Below are positions 7,579 to 14,806 of a stretch of 21,804 nucleotides of DNA, piece by piece. This DNA comes from Bordetella parapertussis (lineage in GTDB: Bacteria > Pseudomonadota > Gammaproteobacteria > Burkholderiales > SG8-41): assembly GCA_945870465.1 (NCBI GenBank), contig CAMBSS010000061.1:1-21804 (forward strand), read 5' to 3'. The notes beneath the pieces are model-generated. The model worked only from the letters and a program-made list of their open reading frames with translations, ran no database searches and had not been told where the DNA came from. Each line of letters starts with the position of its first letter. Position 1 is the first letter of the stretch. Made by a program: the position numbers and the translations under genes.

Positions 7579-7950
7579 TCATTTCGGCCGCACTTCGAGC
7601 GTGGCTAATGGCGGGCCGTGATGCGCGCCGGTTTTAGCCGCGCTTTGCGCACCGTGCCACTCGAATGGGTAGCGGCCGGTCGCATGGGCCTTGAATGCGA
7701 GTTCAGCCGACTGGCTGGGAGTGAGTTTTACTTCAAGCCGGTAGCCGTGCAGATGCAGTTCGCCTGGCGCGTCGCTGGTGATGCGCAGGCGCAGCGCATC
7801 GCCTTTTTCGAGCTTGAGCAAACGTTGCTCAGCCGGCACCATGCCGCGGACGATGGCCAGATCGAAGTTTTTTTCGGGCGCCTGGGTGGCGCGCGCGCCG
7901 GTTGCAGCGCACACCGCGAAGACGAGCAGCAGTCGAAGCGAAAGTCGCAT
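7579..7950 (-). CDS. Periplasmic cupredoxin-like protein
   Basis: This is a 123-residue protein. ATG 7950-7948 was chosen because it begins a clean signal peptide (MRLSLRLLLVFAVCAATGARA, hydrophobic residues 6-17, cleavage near 21). An upstream in-frame ATG would put 15 polar residues before it. The mature part has the beta-rich pattern of one-domain cupredoxin-like proteins: LKLEKGDALRLRITSD, then ELHLHGYRLEVKLTPSQ, then FKAHATGRYPFEWHG, and the end LATLEVRPK. His 66, 68, 99, 110 and 111 could bind a metal, but the usual Cys and Met ligands of blue copper proteins are not evident. It precedes the polytopic membrane protein on the same strand, with an inverted-repeat element between, and may be its periplasmic partner. 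Confidence 0.75.
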   Translation of the reverse strand: MRLSLRLLLVFAVCAATGARATQAPEKNFDLAIVRGMVPAEQRLLKLEKGDALRLRITSDAPGELHLHGYRLEVKLTPSQSAELAFKAHATGRYPFEWHGAQSAAKTGAHHGPPLATLEVRPK

Positions 7951-8158
7951 GGAAAATGCGTCGGCGCAAACCCGCGCTGGCTGGTTGGATGCCACGGAAT
8001 ATGCCAGAATCGTCCCTGCAAAGATAGCAAACGCGCCACCGTCAAGAGTGGGCCGCCGATCGATTCGAGGTCATGCGACGCGCTGTATTCAGGGAGAGGA
8101 ACGACATGACGGGAACCGCGCGCAAGATCGCGAACTTCAAATAAACGCGGATGGATAA

Positions 8159-8507
8159 ATGAGCGCCGCCGCCGACATCGCAGTAGCAGTGGTGGCGGTG
8201 CTGCACTTGTACTTCCTGGTTCTGGAAATATTTCTGTGGGACAAGCCGTTCGGGCGCAGGGTGTTCCGGCTGACGCCGGAATTCTCGGCCTCTTCCAAAT
8301 CGCTCGCCGCGAACCAGGGCCTGTATAACGGTTTTCTGGCGGCAGGGCTGGTGTGTGGCCTGCTGGCAGGCGCGCAGGGCCATGCAATCAAATTGTTCTT
8401 TCTCGGCTGCGTCATCATCGCGGGGATATTCGGCGCGGCTACGGCGAGAAAAAATACTTTTTGTGCAGGCCTTGCCCGGCGCGGTGGCGATGGTGCTGGC
8501 GTCGTAA
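8159..8507 (+). pseudogene. DUF1304 membrane protein gene with a one-base frameshift
   Basis: The first 96 or so codons match the DUF1304 family well: HLYFLVLEIFLW, LTPEFSASSKSLAANQGLYN, GFLAAGLVCG and IIAGIFGAATA. The expected family ending 'RKILFVQALP...' is not in this frame. It appears in the next frame from 8454 as ILFVQALPGAVAMVLAS, with a stop at 8505-8507. Reading across the A-run at 8449-8454 with five instead of six A residues would restore a 115-residue protein of normal family length. The change could be a real mutation or a homopolymer sequencing or assembly error. Without correction, translation runs on into the terminator and repeat downstream. The family is a small four-helix inner-membrane protein of unknown role. 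Confidence 0.85.
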
Positions 8508-8526
8508 CGCGCGTTAACCAAAAAAA

Positions 8527-8549
8527 GGGCGCGATGTGGCGCCCTTTTT
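8527..8549. terminator. Rho-independent terminator between convergent genes
   Basis: GGGCGC (8527-8532) pairs with GCGCCC (8539-8544) across a six-base loop. There is a T-tract at 8545-8549 and an A-run before the stem, so it can serve both the DUF1304 gene and the leftward Bug receptor gene. Confidence 0.88.
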
Positions 8550-8553
8550 ATTT

Positions 8554-8621
8554 GTCATTCCCGTGTAGACGGGAGTCCAGGAGATCTGCAAAGTTCTGGA
8601 TGCACGCCTACGCGGGCATGG
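8554..8621. repeat. REP-like inverted repeat (CATTCCCG...CCAG type)
   Basis: The left arm GTCATTCCCGTGTAGACGGG runs on to GTCCAG at 8580. The right arm from 8596 starts CTGGATGCACGCC and ends CGCGGGCATGG, roughly its inverse complement. Each arm is itself a small hairpin. This matches the widespread proteobacterial REP-like repeat whose consensus arms read CATTCCCGC and GGAATCCAG. It lies just after the terminator and before the stop of the Bug gene. Confidence 0.7.
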
Positions 8622-8625
8622 CGAG

Positions 8626-9579
8626 CTACTTGCCGAGCCCCAGCCGCTTGGCGACTTCGGTATAGGCCTTGGTGCGCTCTTTCATGAACGCGTCCATCCT
8701 GTCGACGCCGACATTGACCAGCTCGAAGCCGCTTTTGAACGCAAGCTCTTTCATTTCTGGATCGTTGTTGAGCGAGGCCCACAGGTCGGACATGCGCTTG
8801 CGCGCTTCGGGTGAAGCCGATTTCGGCATGCCGATGCCGCGGAAAGCGCCGTCGATCCATTCGAAGCCTAGTTCCTTGAACGTCGGTACGTCGGGCAGCA
8901 GCGGATGGCGCTTGTCCATGGCCACAGCGAGCGCGCGCACGCGGTCTTTGGTGTTGATGGCGAATGCCGTATAGGACATCGCGCCGGTCACCTGCTGGCC
9001 GATCACTGCCGGCGTGAGGTCGCCCGTGCCTTTGTACGGCACGTAGGTAGTCTGGATGCCGGCCACTGCCTGCAGTTTTTCATGCGCGGCGTGGTTCGCC
9101 GAGTTGGTTCCCGAGCCACCAAGCGTCAGTTTGCCGGGTTGCGCCTTCGCCATTTTGACCAGGTCGGCGAAGGTCTTGATGGGGCTGTCGTTGGAGACGA
9201 CGATGGCGTCCGGCGTGAAATGAAACCAGTAGACCGGCGTGATGTCCTCGGTCTTGTACTGCACCTGGCCTTCGAGCGGCTGCAGCACGATGTGCGGGAG
9301 GTTGACGCCCACGATATTCATGCCGTCGTTGGGCAGGCCGTTCATCTGCGACCACATGAGGCCGCCGCCCGCGCCCGGCTTGTATTGAATGACCGTCTCG
9401 ATGTTCGGGCATTTCTTTTTGAGCACGAGCTGCTGGTGGCGCGCGGAAATGTCCGATTCGCCGCCGGCCGGGAAAGCCTGGTAATAGTTGAGATGTTTTT
9501 CCGGGCAGGGCTGGGCCGACGCGGTGCCGCTCGCAGCAGCGAGGGCAAGCAGGGCAAAAGCGGTTGCGATGAATTTCAT
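8626..9579 (-). CDS. Bug family (TctC-like) periplasmic solute-binding protein
   Basis: This 317-residue protein has a signal peptide (residues 1-22, cleaved near ASA/QPCPEKH) followed by the Bug/TctC fold (PF03401). Family signatures are visible: FPAGGESDISARHQ near residue 36, YKPGAGGG, TFADLVKMAKAQPGKLTLG, NHAAHEKLQAVAG, YVPYKGTGDLTPAVIGQQV and PLLPDVPTFKELGFE. ATG 9579-9577 follows a strong CCGGAGGAAG ribosome site; the longer frame starting upstream is unlikely. These proteins bind carboxylates or similar small molecules for tripartite tricarboxylate transporters. No tctA/tctB genes are nearby, which is common for the many orphan Bug proteins in betaproteobacteria. It diverges from the ATP-grasp gene. 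Confidence 0.93.
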   Translation of the reverse strand: MKFIATAFALLALAAASGTASAQPCPEKHLNYYQAFPAGGESDISARHQQLVLKKKCPNIETVIQYKPGAGGGLMWSQMNGLPNDGMNIVGVNLPHIVLQPLEGQVQYKTEDITPVYWFHFTPDAIVVSNDSPIKTFADLVKMAKAQPGKLTLGGSGTNSANHAAHEKLQAVAGIQTTYVPYKGTGDLTPAVIGQQVTGAMSYTAFAINTKDRVRALAVAMDKRHPLLPDVPTFKELGFEWIDGAFRGIGMPKSASPEARKRMSDLWASLNNDPEMKELAFKSGFELVNVGVDRMDAFMKERTKAYTEVAKRLGLGK

Positions 9580-9614
9580 TCTTCCTCCGGTGGCTGATTT
9601 ATTTTGACGACCCG

Positions 9615-9628
9615 TGCATTTGAATGCA
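9615..9628. promoter_or_regulatory. Small palindrome in the divergent promoter region
   Basis: TGCATTTGAATGCA is an inverted repeat with six-base arms, 36 bases upstream of the Bug start and 61 upstream of the ATP-grasp start. It could be an operator. A TACAAT box at 9677-9682 ends 6 bases before the ATP-grasp ATG. There is no support beyond position and symmetry. Confidence 0.35.
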
Positions 9629-9688
9629 GGCGCAAACAATAACAGCGCATGCCCGCGAACGCAACGCAGGAACGGTTACAATTCCCGC

Positions 9689-10726
9689 ATGGCGCAACGC
9701 ACCGCAAAGCCGCAACGCAAAGCAAGTAATCAACGCTGTGACGTGGCAATGCTGGTCGACGTGGAAAACGGCGAACGCAACGAGTCTGGCCGCTTCGTCC
9801 TCGACCGCGGGAACATGGAGGAACATGTCCTCAAGGCATTGCGTCCGCGCTACAAAAACGTCGTAGTGGTGCCTTTCGGCCCCGATGCCGGCGCAACATT
9901 GCGGGAACTCAAGGCGCTCAAGCCGCGCATCGTATTCAACCTCACCGAGTGGATCGACGGCGACCGCAAGCTCGACTATGCGATCGCCGCGCTGCTCGAA
10001 GTCCTGAAATTCCGCTACACCGGCACCGGCCCGGCCGGTCTGCAAATGTGTCGCGACAAGGCATTGTCAGCGCACCTCGCTGCGGCGGCAGGGGTAGACG
10101 TGCCACGTTCGTTTACGCTGGGAATCCGCGACCGCATCGAAAATCCCGGGCTCGCGTACCCGCTTCTGGTCAAACCGCAATTCGGCGACGGGTCGGACGA
10201 AATCGGCAAGGATTCGCTGGTGCGGACGCTGCGCGAGTTGCAAGCGAAGGTGAGGGCGATAAGATCGCGGCTGAAGGAGCCGGTGGTGTGCGAAGAATTC
10301 ATTCCGGGCCACGACATATACGCTGGGGTCATCGGCAACGAACCGCGCGTGCTGGCGCCTACCGAAATGGTGGTTGGCAGCAAAAAAGCGTCGGCGCCCA
10401 AGTTCGCGACCTATCGCCTGAAGAACGACGGCGCCTATCGGACCAAGTGGCGCGTGTGCTATCGCCTGGCGAAGTTGCCGCCGCGCGTGATGCGGCAGGT
10501 GCAGGATTACGGCAAGAAAGTCTTTCGCGCGCTGAAACTGCGGGATTACGCGCGGCTGGATTTCCGCCTGACCGACGAGGGGCGTCTGGTGTTCATCGAG
10601 GCAAATCCGAATTCCGACCTCACGCCCAATACGCTGGGTCGTAACCTGTGCTTTGTCGGAATCGAATACCGCAACCTGATTCCGCGCATCGTTGAGACGG
10701 CGCGCAAGCGTTATCGCGGGCGGTAG
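9689..10726 (+). CDS. ATP-grasp protein, D-alanine-D-alanine ligase-like
   Basis: This is a 345-residue protein from ATG 9689 (MAQRTAKPQRK). An earlier in-frame ATG at 9614 overlaps the control region of the Bug gene. The domain order follows Ddl: an N-terminal Rossmann-like part (PFGPDAGATLREL, IVFNLTEWIDGD), then YTGTGPAGLQMCRDKALS near 110-127, LLVKPQFGDGSDEIG with the ATP lysine at 162, VVCEEFIPG near 199-207, and DYARLDFRL to VFIEANPNSDL with likely metal ligands Asp 291, Glu 304 and Asn 306. It may ligate amino acids or make a peptide-like bond, but it is separated from any cell-wall gene and diverges from classical Ddl in the omega-loop region, so the substrate is open. Confidence 0.85.
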   Translation: MAQRTAKPQRKASNQRCDVAMLVDVENGERNESGRFVLDRGNMEEHVLKALRPRYKNVVVVPFGPDAGATLRELKALKPRIVFNLTEWIDGDRKLDYAIAALLEVLKFRYTGTGPAGLQMCRDKALSAHLAAAAGVDVPRSFTLGIRDRIENPGLAYPLLVKPQFGDGSDEIGKDSLVRTLRELQAKVRAIRSRLKEPVVCEEFIPGHDIYAGVIGNEPRVLAPTEMVVGSKKASAPKFATYRLKNDGAYRTKWRVCYRLAKLPPRVMRQVQDYGKKVFRALKLRDYARLDFRLTDEGRLVFIEANPNSDLTPNTLGRNLCFVGIEYRNLIPRIVETARKRYRGR

Positions 10727-10744
10727 TGCCCGTAATCGGCCGCC

Positions 10745-11020
10745 CGCCGGATTGGGTACGACAGTCAGCATGTTCGCGTCGCGCGCGGGCATCCATTTGC
10801 CGTTTTTCTTATTGAGTGTGGTGAGCGTATTTCCACCACGCGTCATCGGCGTCGCACCGCTGGGCGGAGTCACCACGACCGATAGCTTCGTCCACATGAA
10901 CGCCCAATCGCCCAGCACCTTGATTTCCTGAATCTCACCCTTGCCATCGAACTTTGGCATCTCCTTGCCCGCGGGCGGTTTTGACGCCGCGGCATACGCC
11001 GCCTTTCCCATCATGGGCGG
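10745..11020 (-). pseudogene. Remnant of an SgcJ/EcaC-type (SnoaL-like) protein, N-terminus lost
   Basis: Read leftward, this 92-codon stretch contains PPMMGKAAYAAAS, KGEIQEIKVLGDWAFMWTKL, VVVTPPSGATPMTRGGNTLT and NGKWMPARDANMLTVV. This is the second half of the SgcJ/EcaC family of SnoaL-like proteins (normally about 130-150 residues). The first 40 or so residues, which form the opening helices of the cone-shaped fold, are absent: homology stops abruptly near 11018. At the 3' side no stop appears where the family ends, and the frame runs on antisense into the ATP-grasp gene. It therefore looks like a truncated remnant, although an unusual short start at the ATG pair 11014-11009 cannot be excluded. 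Confidence 0.72.
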
Positions 11021-11133
11021 GTGGTGACAAAACTTACGTGACAAAAAATCATATAACACGGCTGTATTTTTCGCCGATTTTTCCTGAAAAAAATTTCGCG
11101 TTGCATCCTTACGCTAAGTTGCCCATTCCGGCT

Positions 11134-11154
11134 AAACCGACTTTCGTCGGGTTT
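11134..11154 (-). terminator. Hairpin downstream of the ABC exporter gene, possible terminator
   Basis: In the leftward direction the sequence reads AACCCGAC-GAAA-GTCGGTTT, a stem closed by a GAAA tetraloop 6 bases after the ABC gene's stop. The T-tract is short, so termination would be moderate. The rest of 11020-11133 is AT-rich with no gene visible. Confidence 0.5.
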
Positions 11155-11159
11155 GGTTT

Positions 11160-13109
11160 TCACGCGCGGGTGGGAAGCGGGGCGTCATCGGTGCTGGATT
11201 CGAGTAACGGCTCGACAGGTTTCTCATCGGGCGCCTGCTCGTCAAGAGGTTCGGTGGCGGTTTCGGTCGCCACGACCTCGTGCCCGAGGAATCCCCCCGA
11301 CTGATGCTGCCACAGCCGCGCATAGTGCCCACCCAGCCGCAGCAGTTCGTCGTGCGAACCCTGCTCAACGATGCGGCCTTGTTCGAGCACGATCAGGCGG
11401 TCCATGCGTGCGATGGTGGAGAGACGATGCGCTATCGCGATGACGGTCTTGCCTTCCATTAGGCCGAGCAACTGCTCCTGGATCGCGAGTTCGACTTCGC
11501 TGTCGAGCGCCGAGGTGGCTTCGTCCAGTATGAGGATAGGCGCGTTTTTCAGCACGACCCGCGCAATCGCCACGCGCTGGCGCTGTCCGCCGGAAAGTTT
11601 GACGCCGCGTTCACCTACGTGCGCGTCATAGCCGGTGCGGTCGCGCCAGTCCTTGAGGCCGACGATGAAGTCGTGCGCATGCGATTTGCGTGCGGCTGCA
11701 TACACTTCCTCGTCGCTCGCGCCGGGCCGGCCGTAACGGATATTGGCGGCGATTGAACGGTGGAGGAGCGAGGTGTCCTGCGTCACCATGCCGATGGCAG
11801 CGCGCAGGCTTTCCTGTGTCACATTGCTGATGTCCTGCCCGTCGATGCTGATGCGGCCTTGCTCCGGCTCGTAAAACCGCAGCAACAGGTTAACGAGAGT
11901 CGATTTGCCGGCGCCGGAGCGGCCTACCAGTCCGACGCGCTCGCCCGGGCGTATGGTGAACGTGAGGTCGTCGAGGACCCGGTGCTCGGCGCCGCGACCG
12001 TAACTGAAGATAACGTTCTCGAAACGAATCTCGCCGTGCGGCACTTTCAGTGCGTCCGCACCCGGCCGGTCGAGCCCGCTGTGCGGGACGGCAATCGCCT
12101 GCATGCCTTCCTGCACCACGCCGATGTTCTCGAAAATGCCGGTGACTTCCCAGCTCACCCAACCCGCGATGTTGGCGATCTGCCATGCGAGCGGTAGCGC
12201 GGTGGCCACCACGCCGGCGCTCACCGTGCCCTGTGCCCACAGCCAGATGCCGATGGTTGCAGTGCCGGTGAGCAGCAGCGCGTTCATCACCGACAGCCAG
12301 AACATGAAGCGCGAGATCAGCCGCATGTGCGCGCCCATGGCGTTCTGGTGATCGTCTATCACTTCGCGCACGTGCGCGTCTTCGTCGGCGAGCCGCGCGA
12401 ACAACTTGACGGTGAGGATATTGGTATAGCTGTCGACTATGCGTCCCATCACCAGGGAGCGTGCTTCGGAGCTGCTCTTCGCCAGGTCGCGCATGCGCGG
12501 CACGAAGTAGCGCAGGAACGCGAGATAACCGGCGAACCACAGCAGCGTCGGCACGCCCAGCCGCCAGTCCGCGGCGCCCATCAGCACCAGCGCAGTGACA
12601 CCGTAAACCACGATGTAAAACACCGCGCGTATGCTCGACATGACGCTCTCGCGCAAGGCGTTGGCGGTCTGCATCACGCGCTGGGCGATGCGCCCGGCGA
12701 AGTCGTTCTGGAAAAACGGCAGGTTCTGGCGCACGACGTGCCAGTGACTTTGCCAGCGCACCATACTGGTCACGCCCGGCAGCAGCACGTTCTGGCGAAT
12801 CGCGACATCGGCGAACAGCACTGCCGGGCGGACGATAAGGATCAGCACCACCATGGCAGTCAGCATCGGCATGTGGGCGGCAAGTGCGGCCTGCCGGTCG
12901 GCGGCTTCCATCAGCGAAACCAGCTTGCCGATGAACACCGGAATCACCATGTCGATCAGCGCCACTGCAAGACTCGTAATGAACACCAGCAGATACCAGC
13001 GCTTGGTCTGGCGCACGAAGTGCCAGTAAAAAGCGATCAGGCCCGGCGGCGGTACGCCCGGGCCGGTGCTGGCGGTGCCGCGAATGCGCGATTGAAGATA
13101 ATGGAACAT
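11160..13109 (-). CDS. ABC exporter half-transporter (fused permease and ATPase)
   Basis: This 649-residue protein begins MFHYLQSRIRG at ATG 13109-13107; a TTG 45 bases upstream could add 15 residues. The membrane domain covers about residues 30-335 with six helices, as in type IV (MsbA/Sav1866-like) exporters. The nucleotide-binding domain follows with Walker A GRSGAGKST (396-404), Q-loop Gln 444 in MVTQDTSLL, signature LSGGQ (505-509), Walker B ILILDE (525-530), D-loop SALD and H-loop His 561. All catalytic elements are intact. The last 35 or so residues form an acidic, Glu/Pro-rich tail that is probably disordered. It should act as a homodimer in the inner membrane; the exported substrate is unknown. 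It lies downstream of the cupin gene on the same strand. Confidence 0.93.
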   Translation of the reverse strand: MFHYLQSRIRGTASTGPGVPPPGLIAFYWHFVRQTKRWYLLVFITSLAVALIDMVIPVFIGKLVSLMEAADRQAALAAHMPMLTAMVVLILIVRPAVLFADVAIRQNVLLPGVTSMVRWQSHWHVVRQNLPFFQNDFAGRIAQRVMQTANALRESVMSSIRAVFYIVVYGVTALVLMGAADWRLGVPTLLWFAGYLAFLRYFVPRMRDLAKSSSEARSLVMGRIVDSYTNILTVKLFARLADEDAHVREVIDDHQNAMGAHMRLISRFMFWLSVMNALLLTGTATIGIWLWAQGTVSAGVVATALPLAWQIANIAGWVSWEVTGIFENIGVVQEGMQAIAVPHSGLDRPGADALKVPHGEIRFENVIFSYGRGAEHRVLDDLTFTIRPGERVGLVGRSGAGKSTLVNLLLRFYEPEQGRISIDGQDISNVTQESLRAAIGMVTQDTSLLHRSIAANIRYGRPGASDEEVYAAARKSHAHDFIVGLKDWRDRTGYDAHVGERGVKLSGGQRQRVAIARVVLKNAPILILDEATSALDSEVELAIQEQLLGLMEGKTVIAIAHRLSTIARMDRLIVLEQGRIVEQGSHDELLRLGGHYARLWQHQSGGFLGHEVVATETATEPLDEQAPDEKPVEPLLESSTDDAPLPTRA

Positions 13110-13165
13110 AAGGAACGCCGGGGCGCGTGGTTTTCTTTCCAGGAGCAGTCTCAAAAACTGTTTGG

Positions 13166-13263
13166 AACCGCCGATGAACGCGGATGAACGCAGATAAGCT
13201 AAAGGGGTTTGAACTTGATTCGGGGCAAGGTCTGGAATTATATCGGCGTCAATCGGCGGTTGC
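13166..13263. repeat. Inverted-repeat element, copy 2
   Basis: The left arm at 13166-13197 includes AACCGCCGATGAACGCGGAT; the right arm at 13240-13262 includes ATCGGCGTCAATCGGCGGTT, its inverted match. The spacer is about 42 bases. It lies between the cupin stop and the ABC exporter start, on the transcript of both if they are co-transcribed. Confidence 0.8.
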
Positions 13264-13292
13264 TTGTCAGTGTTGCATTTTTTGGATGAGTT

Positions 13293-13640
13293 CTAGACGA
13301 GAGGCACGTAATCGTATTCGCCCACGCCTTGCAGGATCAGAAAAGTCGCCGAGCGGTCGCCGCCGTTGATGACTAGGTGAGGGCGGCGCGGTGGGACGGC
13401 AAATGTTTCGCCGACGTCCAGCCGGATTTCTTCTTTTGGCTCGCGCATGAAGATGCGGATGCTGCCGTCGAGCACGTAGAACGTGTCCTTGATGTGGCTG
13501 TGAAAATGCCACGGTACTTGCTGCGTTGGCGAGATCTGCAGCTCGTTGATGCGAAAGCCCGGCCGCTCGGCATGGCGGACGCGGCGCTCGACTTCGTAGA
13601 GATGGCTTGCATCCTTGACGGGCTGCAGGGTTTTTTCCAT
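13293..13640 (-). CDS. Single-domain cupin protein
   Basis: This 115-residue protein is one cupin barrel. Motif 1 is PWHFHSHIKDTFYVLDGS (residues 43-60), with likely metal ligands His 45 and His 47, Asp 52 in the place of the usual Glu, and the closing Gly 59. Motif 2 is GETFAVPPRRPHLVIN, with His 88 as the fourth ligand. Such small cupins include isomerases, oxygenases and simple sugar- or acid-binding proteins, so the activity cannot be named. It is 162 bases downstream of the second Bug receptor gene and upstream of the ABC exporter gene on the same strand. Cupins often lie next to Bug genes in betaproteobacteria, where they tend to belong to aromatic or carboxylic acid catabolism. Confidence 0.88.
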   Translation of the reverse strand: MEKTLQPVKDASHLYEVERRVRHAERPGFRINELQISPTQQVPWHFHSHIKDTFYVLDGSIRIFMREPKEEIRLDVGETFAVPPRRPHLVINGGDRSATFLILQGVGEYDYVPLV

Positions 13641-13670
13641 GGTCGTGCCTTTACGGGGTGTCTAAATGAA

Positions 13671-13745
13671 CGTCATACCCGCGCAGGCGGGTATTCAGAC
13701 GCAGTTTAATCTTCTGGGTTCTCCCCGGCCAGATACCTGCCGGGG
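13671..13745. repeat. REP-like repeat, degenerate second copy, with a hairpin
   Basis: CGTCATACCCGCGCAGGCGG (from 13671) continuing to GTATTCAG at 13698 is a relative of the arm seen at 8554-8580. The opposite arm is degenerate. At 13723-13745 CCCCGGC pairs with GCCGGGG across nine bases. It sits between the stop of the second Bug gene and the cupin start; the hairpin has no T-tract. Confidence 0.6.
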
Positions 13746-13802
13746 CAGGCTCTCACGCGCGGAAACGACGAAAGTGCGGTCTTTCAGGCCTTTCCTGCGC
13801 GA

Positions 13803-14768
13803 TTATTCGGCAGTCATGCCCGACGCGGCAACCACTTTCGCCCATTTCTGGATTTCACTTTTTACGAACGCGATGAACTCGTCGCCCAACAGAGGCGCCG
13901 GCTCTGCGCCCAACGCGTTGAGCTTCTCGCGCACGTCGGGCAGGCGCACGATACGGACCGCCTCGGCGCCGAGGCGGTCCGTAATGGCGCGCGGCGTTCC
14001 TATGGGCGCAAACACGCCGAGCCAGTTGATCATCGCGTAGCCCGGCAGCCCGCTTTCGGCGACGGTGGGCAGGTCTATCAGCGTGGAGCGCTCGCTGCCA
14101 GTGACGGCGATGCCGCGCAGCCTTCCTGAATTGATATGCGGCACTACGGAAGCCGCCGTGGCGAATGTCGTGGAGACCTGGCCGGACGCAACGTCGATGA
14201 CCGCGGGCGCGCCGCCCTTATAGGCGATGTGCACCATCTTGACCTGCGCCATCATTTCGAACAGCGCCGCGGCAAGGTGCGTCGATGTGCCCGCACCGGA
14301 AGTCGCATAGGTAATCTGTCCCGGCCGTGCGCGGGTCAGTGCGATCACGTCTTTCACTGTGCGTACGGGCAGCGAAGGGTGGACGGCGAGCACGTTGGGC
14401 GCATCCGACAGCCGGGCAATCGCCTGGAAATCGCGCAGCGTGTCGTAGGGAATTTTCTTGTAGAGGCTCTGGTTCACGGTGGACGTGCCGACGCTGCCTA
14501 TCGTGAGCGTGTAGCCGTCGGGTGCGGCGCGCGCCGCGATTTCGGTGCCGACTATGCCGCCCGCGCCGGCGCGGTTCTCGACCACCACCTGCTGCCCAAG
14601 CGCCGTGCCCAGCGGTCCCGCCAGTATGCGTGCGCCGAGATCGACGTAGCCGCCGGGTGAAAATCCAACGACGACGCGTATGGGCTTGACCGGATAAGTA
14701 TCAGCCGCGTGAGCGCTGCTCGCGGCCGCCGCAAGCAGCAGCCATTTTGCGTAGCGTGTCATTGGCAT
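13803..14768 (-). CDS. Bug family (TctC-like) periplasmic solute-binding protein, second copy
   Basis: This is a 321-residue protein from ATG 14768 (MPMTRYAKW); ATG 14762 two codons later is equally possible. A signal peptide ends near SSAHA/ADTYPVKPI. The mature protein shows the full Bug pattern: PIRVVVGFSPGGYVDLGARI, VENRAGAGGIVGTEIAARA, PDGYTLTIGS, TSGAGTSTHLAAALFEMMA, IAYKGGAPAVIDVASGQV and LIDLPTVAESGLPGY. Asp 64 or so in the GGYVDLGAR loop corresponds to the usual ligand-contacting 'GGxxD' Asp. The sequence is far from the receptor at 8626-9579, so it is not a recent duplicate. No tctA/tctB partner is present. The cupin gene follows on the same strand. Confidence 0.94.
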   Translation of the reverse strand: MPMTRYAKWLLLAAAASSAHAADTYPVKPIRVVVGFSPGGYVDLGARILAGPLGTALGQQVVVENRAGAGGIVGTEIAARAAPDGYTLTIGSVGTSTVNQSLYKKIPYDTLRDFQAIARLSDAPNVLAVHPSLPVRTVKDVIALTRARPGQITYATSGAGTSTHLAAALFEMMAQVKMVHIAYKGGAPAVIDVASGQVSTTFATAASVVPHINSGRLRGIAVTGSERSTLIDLPTVAESGLPGYAMINWLGVFAPIGTPRAITDRLGAEAVRIVRLPDVREKLNALGAEPAPLLGDEFIAFVKSEIQKWAKVVAASGMTAE

Positions 14769-14806
14769 GGTTCTCGGTGCGGTATCGTTAAGGTCAGAGC
14801 GATCTT

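Noticed and set aside
8449..8454. Programmed frameshifting in the DUF1304 gene
   Set aside because: The A-run is only six long, there is no slippery heptamer with a downstream structure, and DUF1304 is not known to use recoding. Mutation or sequence error is simpler.
10067..10744. Extension of the SgcJ/EcaC-like frame into the ATP-grasp region
   Set aside because: Family similarity ends near 10760, and the rest is antisense to a well-supported enzyme.
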